Positions 17,350 through 26,654 of a stretch of 64,000 nt of DNA are shown in pieces. The notes beneath the pieces are model-generated. The model did no database searches, was not told the DNA's origin, and saw only the letters and a list, made by a program, of their open reading frames with translations. A program made the position numbers and the translations under genes. The DNA comes from 66-474 sp051962095 (GTDB lineage: Bacteria; Pseudomonadota; Gammaproteobacteria; Xanthomonadales; Rhodanobacteraceae), in NCBI GenBank assembly GCA_051962095.1, contig JBQCCP010000059.1:1-64000 (forward strand), in the 5' to 3' direction. Position 1 is the first letter of the stretch. Each line of letters starts with the position of its first letter.

Positions 17350-18579
17350 TCAGGCGCCTCTCTCGGGTTGCGGGAAAGCACCATCGTGGGCTTCTCCGTA
17401 CTGCCGCCCGCGCAATTCGGGGCGATCCGCCGGGACGCCGACGCTTCGCACCAGTCTGAAACTCCGTCTGACCAGTGCGAGGATTCCGTAGTACTGGAAG
17501 ATCACGATGAGCCCATCGATCTGGATCCGGTGGCGCGGCCCCTGCAGCGTGGTTTGCACGCCGTACAGGACGGTCATGACCAGAAAATAGATCACCAGGA
17601 AATGACCGGTCAGCGACTTTTTCTTCCAGACGGCCAGCATTCCGTATGCCTCGAGTGGCAACAGCAGCCAGTAGATCAGTTGCGGGAGGTCGAGGAATCC
17701 GTACCCGGGTGCGGTATGGAACGGAATCGGCGTTACCACGAACCGCAGGACACCTGTTATCGGATTGCCCCCGCCCTCGCGGAGTTTGTGGAGTGCGCCG
17801 GTGACGCTGCCGTGGCCGAGCACGTGGGCCACACCGGCCAGTGCAACGAGACCCATCAGCCACAGCCATGGGCTGCGCCGGGCGCGGCGCGAGAACAACA
17901 GCGCAATGCCGAACGCGATACCAAGCGTCAATGGCACGTAGAAGCGCGTGACCATCAGGACCGCGGTGCCCGCTGCCGCGACGAGCAACGCGCGCCATGG
18001 CCGGCCGTCGTCCACCAGCGCCACGGCGTACACCACCGCCGCCGTGGCGGTGGCAACCACGATGTCCTTCATGTTGGTGATCGTCGACCACGCGAGGATC
18101 GACGGCGCCAGTGCGAGGAAGGCAAACAGTCCGGCGCTCGTGCGCCGGCCCATGCCAAGCCCGGCACGCGCGGTCCCGGCCAGCAGGCCCGCCGTGAGGA
18201 AGGTCAACAGGATGTTCATCGCTACCGGCGCGTAGTAGCCGTCGCCGAACACGTCGATGGCCGACGCGTTGTAGATGTAGTAGGAGAGGTTGACGCTCTC
18301 CACCGTGCTCAGGATGTACTGGTAATTCCGGATGAAGTTGAAGACGCCGATGCGCTGGTGCGCCAGCAGTTCGCCGATGTGCAGGTAACGCCAGTCGTCC
18401 AGGAAGGTGTAGGTGCCGTCGAACAACACGCCGAAATACAACAGGAACAGGCCCGCCTTCAGCGTCGCGATCGCGTAACTCAGCACTGGCCTGCGCGTAA
18501 ACGCGTAGCTGATGATGGATCCCACCACCAGGATGGCGATCGTGGGCAGCATCAGGTCACCGAGCGGGAAAGGATGCAT
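17350..18579 (-). CDS. polytopic membrane protein, probable Wzy-type polymerase
   Basis: A 409-residue protein with ten or more hydrophobic helices and a large hydrophilic loop (about residues 60-110, TFLDDWRYLHIGELL to INASAIDVFGDGY). It lies between glycosyltransferases and downstream of Wzx in the same operon, which is the usual place for an O-antigen/exopolysaccharide polymerase joining lipid-linked repeat units in the periplasm. Wzy proteins have little sequence conservation, so this is mostly topology and context. An alternative is a GT-C-like or phosphoethanolamine-free membrane transferase. It starts three bases after the upstream gene's stop. Confidence 0.65.
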   Translation of the reverse strand: MHPFPLGDLMLPTIAILVVGSIISYAFTRRPVLSYAIATLKAGLFLLYFGVLFDGTYTFLDDWRYLHIGELLAHQRIGVFNFIRNYQYILSTVESVNLSYYIYNASAIDVFGDGYYAPVAMNILLTFLTAGLLAGTARAGLGMGRRTSAGLFAFLALAPSILAWSTITNMKDIVVATATAAVVYAVALVDDGRPWRALLVAAAGTAVLMVTRFYVPLTLGIAFGIALLFSRRARRSPWLWLMGLVALAGVAHVLGHGSVTGALHKLREGGGNPITGVLRFVVTPIPFHTAPGYGFLDLPQLIYWLLLPLEAYGMLAVWKKKSLTGHFLVIYFLVMTVLYGVQTTLQGPRHRIQIDGLIVIFQYYGILALVRRSFRLVRSVGVPADRPELRGRQYGEAHDGAFPQPERGA

Positions 18580-18582
18580 GGC

Positions 18583-19824
18583 TCAGACCCCTCCCGCTCG
18601 CCGCCCGGGCATGCCGCAGACGGCGCTGAACGCGGCTTCCGAATTGCGCAGCAGGACTTCCAGCGCGAAGGTTTCCTCGATCCGCGCGCGCGCCATCACG
18701 CGCAGCCTGCTGCCCTCTTCACGGCGCGCCAAAAGCGCCCGCGTCTTTTCGAGACCAGCCGCGAACGCCGCCGGATCGCGTGCCGCGACCACCGCGCCGC
18801 ACGGACCGACGATGCGCGCCGAGTCGCCCACGTCGGTCACCACGCACGGCCGGCCGCATGCCATCGCCTCGGCCACGGTGTTGGGAAAGCCCTCCCCGTA
18901 TGAAGTCGAAGCGGCGATGTCGAGCGCGCTGTAAACCGCAGGCATGTCGTCCGCCCCGCCTGCCCAGATCAGACGATCGCGCAAACCGAGTTCCTCGGCC
19001 AGCGACACGAGTGTGCGCGCGTGACCGGAGTCGCCGCCGGCCCCGACGCACACGAACCGCCAGTGCGGATCGCGCGCCGCCAGCAGCGCCGCGGCGTGCA
19101 GGAACGTGGCGTGGTCCTTCATGGGATCCAGCCTTCCGATCACGCCGACGAGAACCGCATCGTCCGGCACCGCCCATGCCGCCCGCAGCCGCCTGCGCCC
19201 TTCCGGATCGAACCGGAATCGCTGCGTGTCGATGCCGTTCGGGACGACACGGATCCGCTGCGCGGGATAACCCAGCGCCGCGTGATGGGCGGCCCCGGCC
19301 TCGGAATTGAAGATGATCGCGTCCGCAAAGCGCGCCATCCGGCAGCTCAGGCGGAAGGTCAGCCGCGACAGCCAGTCGTAGCGATCGCGGTCGATGTAGG
19401 ACGAGCGGACGCCCCACACCACGCGCGTGCGTCGGTTGGACAGTCTCGACGACAGCGCCAGCAGGTTGCCGACGGTCAAATAGCCATGGACGATATCGGG
19501 ATCGAAGTCGCGGAACGCGCGCCGCAGGCGTTTCGCGAACCCGAGCAAATGCCAGCGTCCGCGTTTGCCGAGATCGATGACCGGCACGTTGGCGCGTTCT
19601 AGGTCGCGCTGGAACGCGCCGCCGGCGTAGAAACAGGCGACGGCAACGTCCCAGCCGGAGCGCTTCAGGCCGGCCGCCAACGCCACGAGCTGCCGCTCCG
19701 CGCCGCCACGCCCGAGCGAGCGGATGAGAAACAGGATGCGCGGCTTGCGGAATCCCGCCGTCGCGGCGCCGGTGGTGGCGCCAGGGAAGGGCTCGGCCGT
19801 CATGCGGGAATTCACGGCATTCAT
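18583..19824 (-). CDS. GT4-family glycosyltransferase
   Basis: A 413-residue GT-B transferase. After a roughly 25-residue tail come ILFLIRSLGRGGAERQLVAL, IRVVPNGIDTQRF, GVIGRLDPMKDH and the donor-site motif STSYGEGFPNTVAEAMACGRP. The ATG at 19824 is preferred to a longer form because GAGGAG lies upstream and it overlaps the preceding stop in ATGA. It closely resembles the transferase at 16154-17278 in its C-terminal half, so one may be a duplicate that diverged in acceptor specificity. Confidence 0.9.
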   Translation of the reverse strand: MNAVNSRMTAEPFPGATTGAATAGFRKPRILFLIRSLGRGGAERQLVALAAGLKRSGWDVAVACFYAGGAFQRDLERANVPVIDLGKRGRWHLLGFAKRLRRAFRDFDPDIVHGYLTVGNLLALSSRLSNRRTRVVWGVRSSYIDRDRYDWLSRLTFRLSCRMARFADAIIFNSEAGAAHHAALGYPAQRIRVVPNGIDTQRFRFDPEGRRRLRAAWAVPDDAVLVGVIGRLDPMKDHATFLHAAALLAARDPHWRFVCVGAGGDSGHARTLVSLAEELGLRDRLIWAGGADDMPAVYSALDIAASTSYGEGFPNTVAEAMACGRPCVVTDVGDSARIVGPCGAVVAARDPAAFAAGLEKTRALLARREEGSRLRVMARARIEETFALEVLLRNSEAAFSAVCGMPGRRAGGV

Positions 19825-20957
19825 CCTGGGCTCCTCGCCATTGCCTTCGCGTTGCGTGCAGGCGCCACGGCCTGCGCCAGCAACTTGTTCCACTGTTCGA
19901 CCACCGCCGTCAGCGAGTAGAGGTTGCGCACCTCGCGGGCACGCGCGCCGAGGCGCGCCCGCAAATCGGCGTCGCCCATCAGGGCATCGAGCGCGGCGGC
20001 CAGCGCATCAGCATTCCCGGCGGGCACCAGCCAACCGTTGCGGCGGTGTTCGATCAACTCGCGCGGCCCGGCTTCGCAATCGAAGCTCACGCACGCGAGG
20101 CCTTCGGTCATCGCTTCCAGCAAGGCGTTGGGAAAACCTTCGTAGCGGGACGACAGCACGAACAGGTCCGCGCGCCGCATCGCCGCGCGGACGTGCGCGT
20201 CGAACCCCGGCATCGCGACGCGCCCGCCGAGCCTGTGTCCGGCAACCTTGCGCTCCAGTTCGGTGCGCTGCGAACCTTCACCGAGGATCACGAGTTGCCA
20301 ATCGGGGTGGCGTGGCGCGAGCTGCGCGAATGTATCGATCAACAGATCGAACCCTTTTTCCGGCGACAGTCGTCCGACCGCAAGGAGCGTGTGTCCGCCA
20401 GCGGCGTTGCCGCCAGCCGCGTCGTCCGGGCGGGATTCGATCGACACCGGATTGGCGATCACCTCCACCTCGCGGCGCACCAGCGCTTCGAGGTCGGCGG
20501 CACCGCGGCGCGTTTGCGCGACGATCGCGCGGGCCCGCGGATAGCACCAGCGGCGCAGCGCGCGCTGGACCCGGTGGACCTGGTGGTGGTTCAGGGCACT
20601 TCGTTCCGAAACGATCACCGGCACTCGCAGACCCGCGGTGGCGATCAGGACACGGACATTGCTTTCCGCCACGAAGCTGATCACCACATCGGGCCGGCTC
20701 GCCGCGATCGCGCGGCGCAGCGCACGGACCCGCAGGAAGTTGTTGCCGATCGCCGCGAACACGTGGCGGGACTTCCCGGCCACATCGAGGGCAATACGCC
20801 GCACCGCCGGGTCCAGCGGATAGCTGTCCCTCCGATCCGAGGCCAACGTGATCAACGTGACTTCGTTGTCGCGCGCCGCCCATTCATTGGCGAGCAGCGC
20901 CATCACGCGTTCCGCGCCGCCGCCACCGAGCGAGGAGATGACCAGGAGCAGTTTCAT
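19821..20957 (-). CDS. GT4-family glycosyltransferase
   Basis: A 378-residue GT-B transferase. MKLLLVISSLGGGGAERVMA opens the acceptor domain; VIVSERSALNHH and VIANPVSIESR follow; the donor domain has AVGRLSPEKGFDLLI and SSRYEGFPNALLEAMTEGL. This is the pattern of GalNAc/Gal-type GT4 enzymes (GalNAc-alpha-GalNAc transferase-like); the sugar is not certain. Its ATG overlaps the flippase stop (ATGA at 20954-20957), and its stop overlaps the next transferase in the same way. Confidence 0.9.
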   Translation of the reverse strand: MKLLLVISSLGGGGAERVMALLANEWAARDNEVTLITLASDRRDSYPLDPAVRRIALDVAGKSRHVFAAIGNNFLRVRALRRAIAASRPDVVISFVAESNVRVLIATAGLRVPVIVSERSALNHHQVHRVQRALRRWCYPRARAIVAQTRRGAADLEALVRREVEVIANPVSIESRPDDAAGGNAAGGHTLLAVGRLSPEKGFDLLIDTFAQLAPRHPDWQLVILGEGSQRTELERKVAGHRLGGRVAMPGFDAHVRAAMRRADLFVLSSRYEGFPNALLEAMTEGLACVSFDCEAGPRELIEHRRNGWLVPAGNADALAAALDALMGDADLRARLGARAREVRNLYSLTAVVEQWNKLLAQAVAPARNAKAMARSPG

Positions 20958-22330
20958 CGTGGCGCCACTCCGCGTTCCGGCTTGCCGAACACCGAAGGCT
21001 CGACGCCCAGGCGGATAGTGACGAACCGCCACGCCAGCCCCCGCCAGATGAACAGTGACAGCGACGCGCCGATCGCGGCGCCCGTAGCGCCGAGACGTGG
21101 CACCAGCAGAACCGCCGCGATGCAGTTCGCGGCGATCCCGACCAAGACGAAGAACGAGGCCTGCTTCTGGTACTTGGTCATCGAGAGCATGAAGCCCACT
21201 TCGCCGAAGCAGGTGCTGGCGCAGCAGCCCAGCAACAGGATCAGCAGCGGCACGTAGGCGTCGTCGAATCCATGGCCGAACAGCGCCAGCAGCCACTTGC
21301 CCGCGACGGCGCAGAACAACGCCACGCCCAGCGCACCGGCGAGGCCGATGCGCGCGCCCTGCACCGCCACCGATTGCAGGCCCTGCATGTCGCGCGCGTC
21401 GTAGCGCTCGGCGATCATCGGCGCCAGCACCACGCTGACGGCCTGTGAGCCGAAGAACGCGAATGCGGCCATCTTGACCGCCGCGTAGTAGGGGCCCACG
21501 TCACCCGTGCCCATGATCGCGCCCAGCAGCATCACGTCGAGGCGCGCACCGCCGACGATGATGATCGACAGCAGCGACAGCTTGGCGCCAACGGCCACCC
21601 AGCGGCGGACTTCGTATTTCGCGCGCATCCCGCGCGCCTGCGCGGGCCACGCGCGCGACAGATGGCCGCCGGATGCGACCAGCGAAATCAAGGCCGCCAC
21701 GGCGGTGCACGCCGCGGCGATCGGTGCCGTCCGGGGCGCCAGCGCGATCGCGGCGAGCCCCAGCAGTCCCAGCAACACCACCGGCCGCATCACCGTCGAA
21801 TAGATTCCCGTGATCACCGGACGCTTGAACGCGCGATGCATCGCGCTGCTCTGTTGCAACTGCGTCAGGATCGGCAGCATCGCGAAGCCGATGTAAAAGG
21901 TGTCGCGCCAGCCGGCGGAATGCCGGGCGCCGATGACGTGCACCACCACGCACCCGCCGACGGCGACGCATACGCTGACGGCGAGCACGAAAAATCCGAC
22001 GCCGATCCTGAGCCCGCGCATCTTGTCCCAGGCTTCGCTTTGGATGTAAGTCGGAACGAAACGGACGATGCTGATGTCCTGGCCTGCCTGCGCGATCATC
22101 GCCAGGACGCTCACCCAACTGAACATCAACGCGTAAACGCCGTATTCTGCGCGCCCGATCAGCCGCGCCATCGCCAGGTTCGCAAGCAAGCCGAGCCCGG
22201 TACCCGTGACGGAAACGATGAATGCACCCGAGGCGCCGCGCCGCAACAGGCGCGACGTGAGGGCGTGTTCCGACGCACGCGCGGGAACCTCCTGTGCGGC
22301 CTGGCTCACGCTGATGCCATCGGGCGGCAT
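20954..22330 (-). CDS. Wzx-type oligosaccharide flippase
   Basis: A 458-residue MATE/MOP superfamily protein with about twelve membrane helices from residue 35 onward (GAFIVSVTGTGLGLLANLAMARLIG is the first, with EYGVYALMFSW after it, a hallmark of polysaccharide flippases). It would move the undecaprenyl-linked repeat unit to the periplasmic face. The ATG at 22330 has GAGGAG eight bases upstream; the longer upstream frame is not supported. It is followed by three glycosyltransferases and the polymerase, a standard Wzx/Wzy arrangement. Confidence 0.88.
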   Translation of the reverse strand: MPPDGISVSQAAQEVPARASEHALTSRLLRRGASGAFIVSVTGTGLGLLANLAMARLIGRAEYGVYALMFSWVSVLAMIAQAGQDISIVRFVPTYIQSEAWDKMRGLRIGVGFFVLAVSVCVAVGGCVVVHVIGARHSAGWRDTFYIGFAMLPILTQLQQSSAMHRAFKRPVITGIYSTVMRPVVLLGLLGLAAIALAPRTAPIAAACTAVAALISLVASGGHLSRAWPAQARGMRAKYEVRRWVAVGAKLSLLSIIIVGGARLDVMLLGAIMGTGDVGPYYAAVKMAAFAFFGSQAVSVVLAPMIAERYDARDMQGLQSVAVQGARIGLAGALGVALFCAVAGKWLLALFGHGFDDAYVPLLILLLGCCASTCFGEVGFMLSMTKYQKQASFFVLVGIAANCIAAVLLVPRLGATGAAIGASLSLFIWRGLAWRFVTIRLGVEPSVFGKPERGVAPR

Positions 22331-22421
22331 GTTCCGTGCTCCTCGGCAGATCGGGGCTTCCGGTGCAAGGGCGCCGGTCCGGCGCCGGCACCACAACAGG
22401 CGAATGGGCGTCGATCTTTCA

Positions 22422-23684
22422 TCACGGCACCCGTCCCCGTGCACCCAGGGCATCCAGCATCGACGCCATGGCGCGCTCGCCTTCCCAGTTCAAGACGTTT
22501 CCGTTCACAACCGATCGCCGCCCCGCCAGCATCAGTGCCTGCGCACACAAGTAGGCGGCCAGCCGGGCGCGTGCCGCCGCCGGCGAGCGGCCCAGCTCGC
22601 GCGTGAGGATCGTTTCGATGGCGATGCACGCATCGGCGGGATTCGCACGCCGGGCGCTGCGGATCGCGAACAGGAAACGGATCAGGTCGTAATCCGCCGG
22701 GTAGGCGTAGCCCGCGTATTCCCAGTCGAAGACGAAAACGCGGTCCTGGTAGCGGAACGTGTTGATGGGCGTGAAGTCGCCGTGCGCCAGTCCGCGCGGG
22801 GCCACGAGATCCGGAGCGAACGCGAGTCCCTGCAGGGCTCGCTCGAAACGTTGCCGCCATTTGGCGGACAACGCCGTCGCAAGGTTGGCCACCTGCGCGC
22901 GCAAGCCGCGCAGCAAGCCGTCGCCGTCCGGCATCTCGGGCGATGCGGTGCGCACCGCCAACTCCTCGAGAAAAAGCAGATGCGAGGGATGCAGGCTCGT
23001 GCAGCACGAATGCCGTGGCGTACGCACGGTGTTGGTGGCGAGGATCGTCGCGTCGCCTTCGCTGCCTTCACGCAACCGCGCGCGCGGCACCAAGGCGGTG
23101 TGCAGGCCGATCTTGCGCAGCCGATCCAGCACCGAAGCTTCATTGGCGAGCAATGCCTGCACGGCCGGTGCGCGCGACACTTTCGCATAACCCGTGATGC
23201 GCCCGCGGCCGTCCATCCATTGCACCGTCAATTTGCGGTGCGGACCTGCGGTGCCGGTGAGGAACGCGGCCTGCGATGCAGCGGCATCGAAGCTGCGCGC
23301 TGAAATGCCGATGCCGGAAACGTGCACCCGGCCTTGCCGCCACAGTGCCGGCAGGCCAAGTGTCGCGGTGACGGCCATCGCCTGTTTGAAGAGTCGCGCG
23401 GCCGGTCGCAGCGGCTGGATCAGCGCCAGCGACGCCAGGCGGACTTTCCGCGGTTGCGCCGGCATCAGGAACCAGCGCAGATGCGCCCGCCCGGGCAGTA
23501 CGTCAAAAGGAATCGAACCGGGGTGCGCCGCCGCGGTGACGCGCAGGCCCAGCGCCTCCATCTCGTGCACGGCGGCAACGAACGGTGCGTCGCCGAAGCA
23601 GCCGCCAAGCGCCGTCTGCCCGCCGCCCGGGCGAGGCGGTGCGGCGCGCGGGATCGACCTGCGGACCGTGGCGGGCTGCGTCAT
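22422..23684 (-). CDS. APH-family phosphotransferase in polysaccharide operon
   Basis: A 420-residue protein whose C-terminal 200 residues form an aminoglycoside-phosphotransferase/choline-kinase-like domain. The catalytic loop is intact (LAHGDFTPINTF, His-Gly-Asp then Asn), as is the metal-binding FDWEYAGYAYPADYDL. The N-terminal 150 residues are unrelated to known kinases. The start overlaps the Wzc stop in ATGA (23681-23684), so the two are co-translated. Such enzymes may phosphorylate a sugar or other small substrate, perhaps for decoration; true drug resistance is unlikely in this position. A degenerate relative lies at 12278-13219. Confidence 0.75.
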   Translation of the reverse strand: MTQPATVRRSIPRAAPPRPGGGQTALGGCFGDAPFVAAVHEMEALGLRVTAAAHPGSIPFDVLPGRAHLRWFLMPAQPRKVRLASLALIQPLRPAARLFKQAMAVTATLGLPALWRQGRVHVSGIGISARSFDAAASQAAFLTGTAGPHRKLTVQWMDGRGRITGYAKVSRAPAVQALLANEASVLDRLRKIGLHTALVPRARLREGSEGDATILATNTVRTPRHSCCTSLHPSHLLFLEELAVRTASPEMPDGDGLLRGLRAQVANLATALSAKWRQRFERALQGLAFAPDLVAPRGLAHGDFTPINTFRYQDRVFVFDWEYAGYAYPADYDLIRFLFAIRSARRANPADACIAIETILTRELGRSPAAARARLAAYLCAQALMLAGRRSVVNGNVLNWEGERAMASMLDALGARGRVP

Positions 23685-25930
23685 GCTTCGGTTCCATATC
23701 CGACGTAGCCATAGGAGGAGTAACTGCCGGTGCGCTTCTCCATGCCGTTGAACACCACGCCGCTGACCTCGACACCGCTTTGCTGCAATCGCTGCATCGC
23801 CAGCTCGACTTCGCGCGAATGGTTGAGGCCGAAGCGCACCACCAGCAGGTTGGTGCCGGCATAGTGGCCGATGATCGCCGCGTCCGTGACCGCGAGGATC
23901 GGCGGACTGTCGATCACCACCATGTCGTAATGCGGCGAAAGCCTGCGGAGCAGGGCTGCGAAACTGTTGCGCATCAGCAGTTCCGACGGGTTGCCCGGGC
24001 GCCGCCCGGCCGAAATGAAGTGCAGGTTCTCCACGCCTTCGACGTCACGGATCGCTTCCTCGTCGACGATCCGGTCGGTGAGCAGTTCGGACAATCCGTT
24101 TTCCGGACGGCCGCCGAGGATGGTGTGCAACTGCGCGTCGCGCATGTTGGCGTCGATCAGCAACACGCGCTGGCCCGCCTGCGCATTGACCGCGGCGAGA
24201 TTGGCGGAAATGAAGGTCTTGCCCGCCTTGGAGCTGGCGCCGCAGATCATCACCAGCTTGTTGCTGGCGTCGCGCTGGACGAATCGCAGGCTGGTGCGCA
24301 GGCTGCGCAGGGCCTCGGCCGCCAAGTCCTCGGGCGCCGCCAGGGCCAGCAGGCGCTGGCGGCGCCGCGCGAACAGGCGCTGGCTGGAATCCGACAATTC
24401 GAGTTGCTGCTCGCTCAGCGGAATCGCGGTGTACACCGGCAAGCCGAGCTGTTCGATTTCCGACGGATCCTCCACGCCTTGGCGCATGGTCTTCCGCAGC
24501 AGCACGAAACCCATCGCGAAGAAGGCGCCGATGAAGGTGCTGGCCGCGACGGTCATCAGCTTGCGCGGCTTCACCGGGTGCGTGATGTCGACACTGGGGT
24601 GGTCGACGATGCGCGTGGTGCCCACGGTGCCGGCCTGCGCGATTTCAAGTTGCTGCTCCTCGTTCAGCAGGCCGTTGTACGTGGTGTTGAGTACGTCCAC
24701 GTTGCCGTTCAGGCGCAACAATTCCCGCTGGGTGTTGGGCAGTGTGTCCATGTGTTTCGCGATCTCGGCCTTCCGCGCGGACAACGCCCCTATCTGCTTG
24801 ACGATCGCCTGATAGGCCGGATTCGCGGGCGTGTAGAGTCGCGCCGCCGCGATCTTCTGCGTCTCCAGTTGCTGGATGTTGCTGTCGAGGGAGTCGATCT
24901 GGGTAAGCATGCTCTGCGTCTGCATCGGCACGTCCACCGAATGTGCCTTGAGCTGGTACGCGTTGAGCGCGGCCTGCGCGTCCTCCAACCGCTGCTTCAC
25001 CACCGGGAGTTGTTTGTTCACGAACTTCAGGCTGTTGGCAGCCTGCGCGGAATTGCGCCCCACGTTTTGGGCCAGGTAGGCCTTGGTCACCTGATCGAGT
25101 ACCGCCACTGCACGTTGCGGGTTTTCGCTGTCATAGGTCAGTTCGATGACATTTGCACCCTGCGAAACCTGCTTGGCATCGATGGCCTTCTGCAGCCAAT
25201 GGATCGTCGTCATCTCGTAGTTGCGCGTGACGTGGAAACGCATGCCGGGATTGGCCTGCAGGCTGCCCACCAGCATCGTCACGCCCGAACCTTTCGCCGG
25301 TTGGCCGACCGTGCCCTGCAGCAGCAATCTGCCGCGCATGAACGGAATGATGCTGTCTTCCCATAGTGCATAGGTCCCGTCGTCGCCGGCCACCAGCGTC
25401 ATCTTCTTGCCGTAGAGATCGGTGGGGACGCTGAGCTCGCGCACGTCGAGGTTCGAACCGCCCCAGTTGTAACCGGAGAGACCGAGCCACGGCTTGGCCA
25501 CCTCACCAGGCGCGGACGGCGTGTACTGCCGTGCGATCAGGCTGCCGAGCACCGGTATCTGGTAATTGCTGACGACGGTATTCAGATCGAGGTTGTCGAC
25601 CGCGGGCTTGAGCACCGATTCCGACGTAAGGATGGACAGCGCGTCGGTGGATTCGGGATTGGTTGCACCCACGGCCTGCGCGACGGCGGTCAGCCCGGGC
25701 AGGGTTGGGGATTGTTCGACCTGCACCATCGCGTCGGCCTCGTAGATGGGCGTCGCGACCAGCACATACGCGACGGCAGCGAGGAAGCAGGCCAGGGTGA
25801 CGCCGATGATCAGCCGCTTGTGGTCGAGCAAGGTCCCGAGGAGCGCCCGCAGGTCGATCTCACCCTCCGGACGCGCCGTGTCGAATGATGCACCCGCTCG
25901 TGGACTTCCGATGGTCATCGTCTTGTTCAT
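23681..25930 (-). CDS. wzc: Wzc-type polysaccharide co-polymerase and BY-kinase
   Basis: A 749-residue tyrosine autokinase that sets chain length and works with the outer-membrane exporter. A Wzz domain with an N-terminal helix (LIIGVTLACFLAAVAYVLVA) leads into a periplasmic coiled-coil region (about 270-430) and a second helix near 480. The cytoplasmic kinase has Walker A GASSKAGKT (564-572), Walker B VVID (671-674) and a C-terminal tyrosine cluster (Tyr737, 740, 742, 745). Walker A' reads LLIDANMR: Asn595 replaces the second Asp of the usual DxD. AGGAG lies six bases before the ATG. It is the first gene of the 13-gene operon, divergent from wza. No Wzb phosphatase is in the window. Confidence 0.93.
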   Translation of the reverse strand: MNKTMTIGSPRAGASFDTARPEGEIDLRALLGTLLDHKRLIIGVTLACFLAAVAYVLVATPIYEADAMVQVEQSPTLPGLTAVAQAVGATNPESTDALSILTSESVLKPAVDNLDLNTVVSNYQIPVLGSLIARQYTPSAPGEVAKPWLGLSGYNWGGSNLDVRELSVPTDLYGKKMTLVAGDDGTYALWEDSIIPFMRGRLLLQGTVGQPAKGSGVTMLVGSLQANPGMRFHVTRNYEMTTIHWLQKAIDAKQVSQGANVIELTYDSENPQRAVAVLDQVTKAYLAQNVGRNSAQAANSLKFVNKQLPVVKQRLEDAQAALNAYQLKAHSVDVPMQTQSMLTQIDSLDSNIQQLETQKIAAARLYTPANPAYQAIVKQIGALSARKAEIAKHMDTLPNTQRELLRLNGNVDVLNTTYNGLLNEEQQLEIAQAGTVGTTRIVDHPSVDITHPVKPRKLMTVAASTFIGAFFAMGFVLLRKTMRQGVEDPSEIEQLGLPVYTAIPLSEQQLELSDSSQRLFARRRQRLLALAAPEDLAAEALRSLRTSLRFVQRDASNKLVMICGASSKAGKTFISANLAAVNAQAGQRVLLIDANMRDAQLHTILGGRPENGLSELLTDRIVDEEAIRDVEGVENLHFISAGRRPGNPSELLMRNSFAALLRRLSPHYDMVVIDSPPILAVTDAAIIGHYAGTNLLVVRFGLNHSREVELAMQRLQQSGVEVSGVVFNGMEKRTGSYSSYGYVGYGTEA

Positions 25931-26654
25931 GGGGAACTCCTATTCCTGTGTGGAAGGAACATCCCCATGGAGAGAACCCTCCATTCGGCAGGCCGGCGGT
26001 CTGCTGATCCACGAGCCGATGCGCTGCACGAAGCGCCGCCGCATTGGCCGAGACGCTCACTCTTCCACTGTGTGAGTTGTGAAATGCCTGTTGGTGATCC
26101 GGTTAAATCTTCAAAAACGGATCGTGATATGCCCGTGTTGAACCTTCCCGAAACGCGTCTGAAAACATTCTCGGATGATGCACCCATGCATGATGATCGA
26201 GCCGGCCTAGACTGTGCTGTCCATTGAGGCGAACCACCGAGTGTAAATCGCTGCAAGTCGCGTGGCGTGTGTTTCCAAGGATCCGCGCGTGGCGGCGCCC
26301 TGCACATTCAGTGACTCGTCAGCATCCGGCGCATCGCCATCGCGCATCCGTGATTCAGCTTATTTCACACGGTTTTCACGTCCTCGAGCACGCGCCGATT
26401 TCGCGATGCATGAGCATGCTTGAGAACAGAGGCGCCGGAGATTCGATCCCGCTCCCGCATGTTCCCGTTTGCAGCATGTTCATTCAGGTGAATAACGGAT
26501 AAAGAAGCAATGAATAAGAAATAAATAAATGTTTCGCTAATCGGATGAACACAGTGGGTGGACAAGCAGCGCGTTAGATGACCATACTCAGGGCTCGGCA
26601 TCAAAAACGGTGTTGAGACAGGGATCGATACGACAACAGAGGAGCTCGCGGACC
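25931..26654. other. 724-base divergent regulatory region wzc/wza
   Basis: No gene is supported here; short frames on both strands lack ribosome-binding sites. The region is AT-rich relative to its flanks, most strongly around 26480-26540 (AATAAGAAATAAATAAATG). Its length is unusual for a compact genome and suggests long 5' leaders or several regulator sites for the two halves of the polysaccharide system. I could not identify a confident promoter or Clp/CRP-type palindrome. Confidence 0.55.

Noticed and set aside
17279..18091. Upstream extension of the GT4 gene at 16154
   Set aside because: It lies antiframe inside the polymerase gene; the family N-terminus begins at 17278.
22422..23684. 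Aminoglycoside resistance gene
   Set aside because: Kinase motifs are present, but it is translationally coupled to wzc within a polysaccharide operon and has a long unrelated N-terminal region.
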